NCBI GenBank assembly: GCA_021298235.1
Contig: JAJTDX010000009.1
Span: 1 to 39,933, forward strand
From: Cryomorphaceae bacterium
Lineage (GTDB): Bacteria; Bacteroidota; Bacteroidia; Flavobacteriales; Crocinitomicaceae
DNA: 39,933 nt
Reading direction: 5' to 3'
Part shown: positions 16,921-26,400 of the stretch, one piece after another
Numbering within the stretch: position 1 is the stretch's first letter
How the letters are laid out: every line of letters begins with the position of its first letter
Made by a program: the position numbers and the translations under genes
The notes under the pieces: generated by a model
Told to the model about the DNA's origin: nothing
Databases searched by the model: none
Seen by the model: only the letters and a program-made list of their open reading frames with translations

Positions 16921-18150
16921 ATGAATTGCTATGACTGCGTGATTGTTGGTGCTGGTGTTGGAGGTCTCTACATTGCTCATCACCTTGAGGAACATGGAAA
17001 TTCCTATTTACTGCTGGAATCTCAAGAACGCATCGGTGGTAGAATCGACACAAATTATTTTGAGGACTATAGCTTCGAATTAGGGGCCGCACGGATTCTT
17101 CAAAGCCAGAAAAGGGTGATGAGGCTTGTCAAAAAAGGCAATCTAAAAATAGAAGAACAGATCCTCGAAGACGCTGCCGTGCATCTGCAAGGTCAATGGC
17201 ATCCATCTCTTAATTCAATACTAGACAAAACGGATTATCCTGATCCGCTCGATTTATTTGATGAACTGTTGAAGGAGCATGAGATTTTTAATCTGGAATC
17301 TTTTGAAACTTTTGCACCCCAATCATGGGATTATATGCTAACCAATGAGTGGCTTGAAAACAAAGGCGTTCCAAAGGAGTTTGCCAAATTATACTTTTTG
17401 GGGGATATCGATACTGAACTCGAAAACATTACACTATATGAATCAATGTTTTTTTACACATCGAACCTTTCGGATTCCGATTCGAGTATTTACAGGTTGT
17501 CAGGAGGTATGACTGCCCTGACAGATCAGTTGGCAAAAAAAATCAAGAACATTGCGTCTAATCGACATGTGAACTCAGTTACAAAAAGTTCGGAAGGTTA
17601 TGTAATAAAGACAAATGAAGAGGAAGTACTCGCGAAAAATGTGATTTTCACCTGTTCACTTAATGCGCTTTCACAAATTCAACTTCCAGTGTTGGCCTCA
17701 CAAAAAGTTAATTACTGGCTCACCATCGGTCACTATGGAAAAAGTGCTAAAGGCTATTTCAAATTGGCATCTAACCCATTTTCTGAGGACACTTATCTGA
17801 TTAGCGAAGTTCCTCTGCGTATGCTTCGACGGAGCGAATTTCTCTGGGAATTTTATCTGCCCTCACTGAACACTCCGTATAATGAAGAAAAAATTAAAGC
17901 TTTGCTTATTACATATTTCGGTAAGGAAAACTTGATCGAGCTTCATGTAAAAAGCTATGACGAGGAACCGTATTTTGGTTGTTACTGGAACTACTATTCA
18001 GGCAAATTTCATCACATCTTTGATGCATCCAAAGAGTGTGAACTTCAGAGAGGACTTTACAGCGTAGGCGAACATTTTTCACTCCATCCGAATTGGATCG
18101 AAGGCACGTTGGAAAGCGCTGACAATTTTTTGAATTTATTCTACCAATAA
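16921..18150 (+). CDS. FAD-dependent flavin amine oxidase family oxidoreductase
   Basis: A 409-residue protein with an N-terminal Rossmann FAD-binding motif (VIVGAGVGGLYIA, residues 8-20) and the amine-oxidase signature ERIGGRI near residue 40. A C-terminal FAD segment (YSVGEHFSLHPNWIEGTLESADNFL) matches the GE...GW..GA..SG motif of the monoamine/amino-acid oxidase superfamily. It has no signal peptide or membrane helix. It is first of three tightly coupled plus-strand genes: its stop shares a base with the GT2 start (TAATG). The substrate could be an amino acid, an amine or a carrier-bound residue of the NRPS pathway. Desaturation or oxidation of a peptide residue is plausible but not shown. 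Confidence 0.85.
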   Translation: MNCYDCVIVGAGVGGLYIAHHLEEHGNSYLLLESQERIGGRIDTNYFEDYSFELGAARILQSQKRVMRLVKKGNLKIEEQILEDAAVHLQGQWHPSLNSILDKTDYPDPLDLFDELLKEHEIFNLESFETFAPQSWDYMLTNEWLENKGVPKEFAKLYFLGDIDTELENITLYESMFFYTSNLSDSDSSIYRLSGGMTALTDQLAKKIKNIASNRHVNSVTKSSEGYVIKTNEEEVLAKNVIFTCSLNALSQIQLPVLASQKVNYWLTIGHYGKSAKGYFKLASNPFSEDTYLISEVPLRMLRRSEFLWEFYLPSLNTPYNEEKIKALLITYFGKENLIELHVKSYDEEPYFGCYWNYYSGKFHHIFDASKECELQRGLYSVGEHFSLHPNWIEGTLESADNFLNLFYQ

Positions 18151-18956
18151 TGAAAAAAGCAAGTATAACTATCCTGAGTTTTAACCGTTGTATCTATTTA
18201 AAAAACACTATACAATCATTGCTTGACAGCCTTATTGACCGAGAGGCAGTCGAAATCATCGTTGTAGACAACGGATCAAAAGATGAGAGCCCTGAATACA
18301 TCCGTAATCTTCAGGAACAAGGAATAATTGACCGTGCTGTTCTTTTTAAAGAGAATCAAGGCATCAGTAAAGGATATAATTCTGGATTTGCACTATCTGA
18401 TCCACGATCTGAATACCTGATTAAATTGGATTGTGATGTGCTCATTCATCATAGAGGATGGCTTGAAGAAATGGACACTATTTTTAAAGAAGATGATTCA
18501 ATCGGATTGCTTATGCTTTTTCAGGAAAACCATCCAACTATGAAAGAGTGTAAACGTACTTCGCGCAATGGCAGAACATTTATTTCACTTGAAGAAATTA
18601 TTGTAGGCAGTGCCTGTTTTACCATCCCAAGAAAAATCATTAATGAAATAGGCTATTTTTTCGAAGACCATGATTATCTGCTTTTTTACGATGATATTGA
18701 TTACTTCATTCGAATTGAAATGCTTCAGAAAAAGGGATTCTACCTTCTGTCTCACACAAGTAGCTATCAAGAACATCTGGACGAAACAACGTATCATAAG
18801 TACGACAAGGACAAAGATCCATTATATGAACGGATGAATGAATTTCATAAGGTTCTGGAAAAAAATTACCTCTCGGGATATTTTCCAATGAAGCGTTATT
18901 ATCCAAGACTTGAAAAACTTGGCCAACTCAGAAATTCTGCCTTACTTGAACTATGA
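18150..18956 (+). CDS. glycosyltransferase family 2
   Basis: A GT-A fold glycosyltransferase of 268 residues. The N-terminal ITILSFNR strand, IIVVDNGSKD (nucleotide binding, about 40) and IKLDCDV (the metal-binding DxD equivalent, about 92) are all in the usual order. The EYLIKLDCD to GWLEEM spacing is typical of GT2. No membrane helices follow, so this is a soluble enzyme using a nucleotide sugar. The gene overlaps both neighbours (TAATG at its start, ATGA at its end), so it is co-expressed with the amine oxidase and the SDR. Glycosylation of the NRPS product, or of a cell-surface glycan, is possible. Sugar donor and acceptor cannot be read from the sequence. Confidence 0.9.
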   Translation: MKKASITILSFNRCIYLKNTIQSLLDSLIDREAVEIIVVDNGSKDESPEYIRNLQEQGIIDRAVLFKENQGISKGYNSGFALSDPRSEYLIKLDCDVLIHHRGWLEEMDTIFKEDDSIGLLMLFQENHPTMKECKRTSRNGRTFISLEEIIVGSACFTIPRKIINEIGYFFEDHDYLLFYDDIDYFIRIEMLQKKGFYLLSHTSSYQEHLDETTYHKYDKDKDPLYERMNEFHKVLEKNYLSGYFPMKRYYPRLEKLGQLRNSALLEL

Positions 18957-19579
18957 TTAACGTATTAATTACCGGAGTTTCTACCGGATTTGGAAAAGCT
19001 ATTTTAGAAGTTCAAGATGACGACTTTTCCATGAGTGGTATTTCCAGAAATCCTCAGCGTGAAAACGTATTCACCTACCAAAATATCACTCAGTTACCCG
19101 AAGCTCAAGTGATCATTCTCAATGCGGCCGTAGGTGACTATGGAGTGAACCTGGCAAGTCTGAACGAAGAAGAATTAACTTCAATCATGACGGTAAATCT
19201 CATTCGCCCGATCAGTTTTTTGGCAAGATTGCAAAGAGAGGGTAAGCTCAATTCACTTCGATATTTGATTTTAATGGGAAGCAGGTTCTCATCCCACTCG
19301 TACATTTCACAACAAAATGCAGACAAACTCCCTGGATATGGTTATTGCCTCTCCAAAGCTGCTCTGTCTGTTTTTACGACTATCCTTCGGAAAGAATCCT
19401 ATTCTTTTTCTGTGAACATTTTACATCCCGGTGTGCTACGAACAGAAATGGGAGCTCCCGATGGTGAGCATCCAGATAAAATGGCACGATTGCTTTTGGA
19501 CAGGATCAAAGACGGAACGTTTCAAACAGAATTTAGTGGAATTTACGAGCTGCCAACCGGAAAGGTCATAGCGTTTTGA
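18953..19579 (+). CDS. short-chain dehydrogenase/reductase
   Basis: A compact 208-residue NAD(P)-dependent SDR. The cofactor motif is TGVSTGFGKA (residues 7-16), the NAA motif is in ILNAAVG, the catalytic Ser is in LMGSRFSS, and the Tyr-Lys pair is in YGYCLSKAA. An HPGVLRTEM segment follows, as in the family. It is shorter than the common 250 residues because the region between the first strands is trimmed. It is the last gene of the amine oxidase-GT2-SDR operon and ends tail-to-tail with the M28 peptidase gene, overlapping by 14 bases. It may reduce a sugar or a peptide keto group; this is not determined. Confidence 0.88.
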   Translation: MINVLITGVSTGFGKAILEVQDDDFSMSGISRNPQRENVFTYQNITQLPEAQVIILNAAVGDYGVNLASLNEEELTSIMTVNLIRPISFLARLQREGKLNSLRYLILMGSRFSSHSYISQQNADKLPGYGYCLSKAALSVFTTILRKESYSFSVNILHPGVLRTEMGAPDGEHPDKMARLLLDRIKDGTFQTEFSGIYELPTGKVIAF

Positions 19580-20405
19580 CGAGATGTGCTAAATCCTTTG
19601 TCAAATCAGACATTCTTTCATAGTTTAAAGTTTCTGGAAGATCGTCTTTCGTATGGTAATTTTTATTTCTGAACATTGCCGTATCTGTCAACATAAGTGC
19701 GGGAATATTCCGTTGCCAATAGCTTCGATGGTCTGACCAATCTAGTCCCGACAGTTCAAAGGGCAGGATTAACTTCTTGTAGAATGAAGGTCGTTGATTA
19801 AGCAGTTTTTTGATAATTACTTTCGCTGGTATTCGCGATTTAGCATTGCTCACCGCCATTATAAAATTGCCCTTGTTGCCAAAAAACCACTTCATTGGTG
19901 CAAACGGATAGTCTTGACTTCCGGGCTCGTCTGAATAATACCCAACCATTTCAAGACAGATCATACAAGCAACAGAGGTCGGTTCTAGGCTTGATGAATG
20001 TTGCCAGCTCCCCATAGCTTTTGTGCCAAAAAAAGGAGGTTCCTCACAGGCAAAGAAGACAAATTCCCAGGTATATTCTAGTGGTTCCTTGTTAGACAAA
20101 ACATTTAGTACTCCCATGAGCACAGCAACGGAACTGGCATTGTCATCTGCTCCTGGTGTATCCTCGAAGGTATCATAGTGTGCCCCAAGTATATATTTTT
20201 TAGGTTGTCGGCCCTCGATTCGAACAATGTAATTTCTGTAAATAATAGAATTTTCACCTTTCCATTCCTGAACTTCCGGTGTATGACCGGTTTCAAGGAT
20301 CTTCTTTTCAATATAGGCCATGGTAGCTGGCCAATGCTCTCCTTGGGCATTTCGAAAACCCGGAACAGAAAGCTCATGAACGATTTCTTGTAGAAAAGCT
20401 ATCAT
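19566..20405 (-). CDS. M28-family zinc peptidase, coupled to the NRPS
   Basis: A 279-residue metallopeptidase of the M28 aminopeptidase/glutaminyl-cyclase fold. Zinc ligands and catalytic acids appear in the family order: GAHYDTF (H76, D78), GADDNASS (D87), FFACEEPPFFG (E121, E122), CLEMVGY (E152) and NYHTKDD (H251). There is no signal peptide, which is unusual for a family often exported, so it probably acts in the cytoplasm. Its ATG directly abuts the stop codon of the 2241-aa NRPS (TAGATG), which ties its synthesis to the assembly line. It might trim the peptide, release a protecting residue, cyclise an N-terminal residue or degrade a toxic intermediate; the sequence does not choose among these. 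Confidence 0.87.
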   Translation of the reverse strand: MIAFLQEIVHELSVPGFRNAQGEHWPATMAYIEKKILETGHTPEVQEWKGENSIIYRNYIVRIEGRQPKKYILGAHYDTFEDTPGADDNASSVAVLMGVLNVLSNKEPLEYTWEFVFFACEEPPFFGTKAMGSWQHSSSLEPTSVACMICLEMVGYYSDEPGSQDYPFAPMKWFFGNKGNFIMAVSNAKSRIPAKVIIKKLLNQRPSFYKKLILPFELSGLDWSDHRSYWQRNIPALMLTDTAMFRNKNYHTKDDLPETLNYERMSDLTKDLAHLVKTL

Positions 20406-23400
20406 CTAAAAATCAAAATCATCAAAGATATCTTCGCTCGAAGAAAGCTTCAGAGGTGCATCCCCTGAAAGAATTGAATTCAAATTTCTTTCCCAAAGTT
20501 CAAATAAATGCTCGGCATTTTGATCACTGTCAGAAAAATAGAATGTGACCTCGAGTTCATCATTCATACGAACAAATTGCCATTCGTACGGATACTTTGT
20601 ACACAAGGGACTTAAAGAATGTACTTCATTCACCCAATCCGAATGAATAGGTAGCTCCATGTAATTTGTAACCACCGAAATTTCTTCCTCACAAAAATTT
20701 GTATACCTACTAAATTTACCTTGAGAAAATATGGCCCCTCTAAGGTCGGTGAACATTCCGGGAACTCCAGGATGATCCTCTACATGAGCAACTGCTATAT
20801 GAGTAGTGTTGTGAGTTATCGCAAGAGTCTCATAAATGAGATTGGTTAGCGATATCCGTTCTTCCAAAACAATTTGCTCCATTTGCACCAACTCTGAAGC
20901 ATTAATTTTTCTTGTTTTGAAACTCGCCTTTTCATAGATACTGCGAACTCTTAAGTCAGAATTTTTTACGAACTTTTCTTCCGTGAAGGCAAAAATCGGC
21001 ATTGTTCGCTTTTGAAAATTACCTTCGAGTATATCCACCAAACAACGTAAAATAATGCCCATGGACAAGCCATCAAGAAGAATGTGATGCCATTGGAGAG
21101 TGACGTTTACAGATTCTCTGAGAATAAATCGGATCAGTGGCTGATCGAAACGGAAATTCTGTTCGAACGGAGTGAAAAAAACCTGATTCACTTGCGCCCT
21201 TCTAAGCTTCGCAAATTCCAGGTCATGTGCGCCATCAACTACGTAAGTGAGTTGTGGAAACTGATCAAATAAAATTTTGACCGCATTTTCAAATTCTGTG
21301 TTTGACAGAACTTTTTTAAGCCTAATACTGAACTCCAGTTGAAATGGACTTTTAACCTCAATCTCACTTCCAATCTCAGCGATGAGCAGATTTCTCTGAA
21401 GGGGATTTAAAGACAGTTCACTCGGCAGTTCCTGTGCTGACTCCTGAAATTTCTTTTCCAGCAATGCTTCCAACAAACTGATTGTAGCATGCCTACTGAG
21501 CTCACTTACGGATACAAAAACCTTATAATTTCTTTCGAGCCAAGCCTGCATTTTCATCAACATGATCGAATTTCCGCCTACCCACTCAAAGCGGCTCTCT
21601 GAACCAAAGTCTGCGTGGCCCAATATGGCTTTCCAACAGAGGGTAGCATTCGGATAGTTAGCATCTGTATGCTTAGGTTCTGAAAAAGTGGAGCTCAAAC
21701 TTTTCAACTTATCCCTATCGGCTTTTCCATTTTGGTTCAATGGCATGGCGTCCAGTTTTATCCAGGCACTTGGTACCATGTAGTCAGGTAATACTTCAGA
21801 ACAGGCATCGTTCAATTCCGTTTCGGTGCGTGAGCTGACATAAAAACAGGTTACGCGCTCTTCGATAATTAAAATACAGCATTGATTTACGCCATCAATT
21901 TCAGTGATTATACGCTCAATTTCCAACGGCTCGACCCTGAACCCACGAATCTTTACCTGATCATCTTTTCTGCCAATAAAATGAAAATCCCCATTCTCAT
22001 CACGATATGCCCAATCCCCTGTTTTATACCAGGACTTACCCATGAAAGTCACAAACTTCTCCTCGGTTTGCAGTTCGTCATTCAAATATCCATGCGCATT
22101 GTTAGCTCCGGCAACCCAAATTTCCCCCGGAAGGCCTTGTATAGAAGGTTGATTTTCATGCATGAGAATAATCTCGCAATTTGGCAATACCCTACCTATG
22201 CATGGCTGCGTTGACATATTGCTTCCATTGACGGCAAAAGAGGTAACAACATGCGTCTCAGTTGGTCCGTAAAAATTCAATAAGACAATTTCCTTACGCA
22301 ATAACCACGCTTTCAGATCTGCCCCAAGGACCAAGGCTTCACCTGTTGTTACAATATTTTTAAGTGAACTACACTCATCAAAAAAGAAAGGATCAGAATC
22401 CAAGACAGCATTAAGCAGTCTAGCCGGAATCCATGCTAGCGTTACTTTTTGTGTGAGAATATAGCTCTTGATCTCATGTATGTCCAATCTCGATTCTAAA
22501 GGAACCTCAATGAGTGTTGCCCCAAGCGAAAGTCCGAGCAATATTTCATGGAATGATGCATCAAAACCAAATGAAGAAAGCTGAAGAATCCGTTCATTTG
22601 AATTGAGACCAAACGATTTTCTATTCCAATCAATCAAGTTAATCAAACAAGAGTGAGTCTGAATGACACCCTTTGGTTGGCCTGTTGAACCTGATGTGTG
22701 GAGAATGAAGCTCGCACCCTCGTTTAAAATTTTCGGTGTATGATCATTCAATTTCTTCAATACCAGATCTTCTTCGCCTTGGAATACAAATCGAACACCT
22801 GCGTTCGCATATATAAAATCTTTGCGATTTAATGGATATCTCCGGTCTACAGCACACGTTATACCACCTGATTTCCAAATTGCTAAAACAGACAGAGTGA
22901 AATGAACTGTCGAATGAACATCCACACCGATAGCTTCATTCTTTTGAATTCCATAAGTATTCAGTTGTTCCGAAAGTTTGTTCACTTCTCTCCAGAGCTC
23001 CTGGTACGACCAATTTCTATCGTTGGACACAAGCGCAATGTTATCCGAAGCCGGAGAAAGTATCTCCAGAATACTTTTCGATAGTTCTATTTTATGGGCC
23101 TCGCCATCCGGATAATTTTTTCTTAAACAATCTATGGACTTCGAAAGGGTCTGCTCCCAAATGAGTGCCTGAACCCAATCTGCAAAATGCGAAAGCACTG
23201 AATCCACGAAATGAGCAGCATAGGAGTCCGTTCTTGACAATACGGAGAATTCGAATCCTTCCTGTTTCGGATAGACAATTGTTGTCCAGGATGCACCCGT
23301 TCTCTCCTGAAAATCAAGAATTCTGATCCCATTCGACGCGAGCAGATCTTCATCTACCGGATAATTTTCATATACAAATAGATGATCAAAAAGATCTGCA

Positions 23401-26400
23401 TTTACATAGGCATTGAGTGGCTCATTTTTGTGTGCGTGATCCTCCTGAAGTAAGGAAAATATATTTCTAAGGTATTTTTGCGCTGTAATTTCAGAATCAA
23501 ATTGGGAATATAATGGCAAGGTGCGAACATACATTCCGAGAGACTCGTAATCGTCTGTTGATCGCAACGAAACCACATTTCCTAGCACAAATTCATTCTT
23601 CCGGAAAAGCAAGCTGAGAAAAGCAGACCATAATCCGAGTGCGAGGCTGTGTTCTGAGATATTCCAATCTTTTACAAGCTCTTTATTTTCAAACGGAATT
23701 AAAATGTTCTTCTTTGTATAGTCCGTGAGTGAATTCCTGTTTGGGAGCAAGGGTATCAATTTTTCCTGCTGCTTCAGATTTTTCACTTTTTGCCAAAACT
23801 GCGTGTCGTTCCCCTCTAAATGCGATTGACACAAGAAACGAATAAAACGGTCGGAATAAGGGATATCTATTCCATTCAGTGCATCCATCATTAATTTACT
23901 GAACACACCAAGTGACCATCCATCAAGGATAAGATGGTGGTGTACCCAAGACACTCTATAGTTAGATTCCGTTGTTACTATATATAAATTAGAAAGAGAA
24001 CCATATAGATCCATTCCATTGGCAGACAAGGTCCGATCAAATTCTTGAAGGTCAGAAGTTGCAATCTCCATCACCTCAGAGACCTCATCTTCCATCGCAA
24101 ACAAATAAGACTCTCCCATCCTTTTCAACCGGGACATGAGAATTGGATTGGCTCGACACACCCTCGAATATGCCTCCTTGATCTGCTCGACGCTAAAAGA
24201 TTTTGGGATTTCGTAATTCAAAATCTCCATATATAGGGATCGATCCTCCTTTCTCAGGCAGTCCATCAAAATCCCCTGTTGAGCCTCAGAAAGCGGAAAA
24301 TAGACCTTTTGATTTGTAGCACCTGAAACAATGGTTCTTTGGAATTCTTTTAGATAGTCTAGACCCTTAATTTCCTTCAATTTTTCTAGCTGTGTAAGCC
24401 TCAAAGGAAGAGGTTGGAAAAGGCTTTGGACTGTAATTGAATAGCCTTCCTTTTTAAGTTTATTGATAATGCGAATCGCAGAAATACTGTCCCCTCCGTT
24501 CTGAATAAAACTCTTGTCAGCATCGATGGTTCTTCCCAAGGTCTCGGACAATAAATCAATGAAAAACGAAGAATTAACCGATTGATTATTAAAATTTTCG
24601 TTACCTGTTCTGTAGAACTCAATCAATTGCTTTTCGTCAATCTTACCATTTTGATTTAAAGGAAACTCCTCGAGATACATGCACCAGGAAGGGATCATGT
24701 AATCAGGCATATACCCCCGAAGCTCTGAAGGATCATAGGAAATTCTTCGTCCCTTTTGAAATGCTATTAATTTAGTATCGTCTATTACCATAGCAGTAAA
24801 ATCACTATCCGCAAAACGTTTTTTAAGCAAATACTCAATTTCGCCAAGCTCAATGCGATATCCTCTAATCTTCACTTGCCTGTCTCTCCTTCCGAAATAA
24901 TAAAATTCATCCCCAACCTTCCAGGCAAGATCACCTGAATGGTAGATTGTTCCGTGATCAGTGAATTTCTCAGCAGTCAGCTCAGGTTTACCATAATATC
25001 CATTACACACACCTTTTCCGGTTACCAAGATTTCACCAAGAAAACCATCCGGTACTTTTTCACCCAAAGTACTTGACAAGTATATGCCATAACCAGGAAG
25101 AGATCGACCAATGTTGCTATGATATTCGGGTTCAATTTCTTTGAATGTAACATGCACTGTTGTTTCTGTAATCCCGTACATATTAATCAATTTCACATTC
25201 GAATAGCGGCTCATCCATCCGTTGAGCCGGTCTATTTGAAGTTTATCCCCACCAAAAACCACATAGCGAAGACTATGCACATCGTACTCAGAATCAACAA
25301 GAATAAAATTATAGAAGGACTTTGGTGTTTGATTAAGAATGGTAATTGCCTTCTCTTTTAAAATGGTATGAAAGGAAAAGGTATCTTTTACTTGTTCCCT
25401 ATCCGGGATATATAGTTGAGCACCGTTCAGCAGTGCACCCCAAATTTCCCAAGTCGAAAAATCAAAGCCGTACGAATGAGCCAGAATCCATTTATCCTGA
25501 GAGTTAAAATTAAACCGATTCTGAGTCCCAAGAAATAAGTTAAGTAAATTACCATGGTTTACTGCACATCCTTTCGGCTGACCTGTCGTACCAGAGGTAT
25601 AAATCAGATAACAGGTTTCTTTCAAGCTGCCTTCATGCCATTCAAAGGAAGATCCATTCGAATCAATTTGAACATGCGGAGAAATAATCGTTTGGTCAAA
25701 AGAAGGATTCAAATCAGATAAAATAATCCGAATTCCGGCGTCCTGTAGAATGTAGGCAATTCGTTCAGAGGAAACCGTAGGATCGAGGGGAACGTAGATT
25801 CCACCTTTCTTTAAAACAGCAAGAATAGAGACAATAATGGCAGAAGAATAGGAAGTATGGATTCCTACACGCTCCTGTGGGAGAATATCCAAATTGTTTG
25901 CAAGTGCAGTGGAAAGCTTGTCTAATTGATCATAGCTCAATGTCCCATTCACATCTTCAACAGCGATAGCATGAGGGTTTTTCTCAACATTTCTCTGCCA
26001 TAATTGAAGAATAGAGGTTTCTGAAAAAGAAAAAGGTTCTGATGTTTCATTGGACAGTGGATCAGGTTCCAGGTACTTTTGAAATGAATGTGATATCTGT
26101 TGTGCTGCCTGCCCATTGGTCTTGTTGAGATTCCAGAGCATGCCGACTACAGTGCCACCAATGTTTGGATTAAGCGTAATGGTCAAAGCATAATGTGGCG
26201 TCGAGTAAAATGCAGTATCCAAATCTGATTTCAACGATGGCTCGACAACCCAGCAATGATCAAATGTATTAGGAGCGTAATGATGTTTGACAGGTTCGTT
26301 TGCTCTTTGGATAAGTTCATTTCGAACAATTCTGAATTCTTCCACAGAAACATCCGTCTTCACTACGAGTGGCCATGTTTGAACAAAATAACCCAGACTT

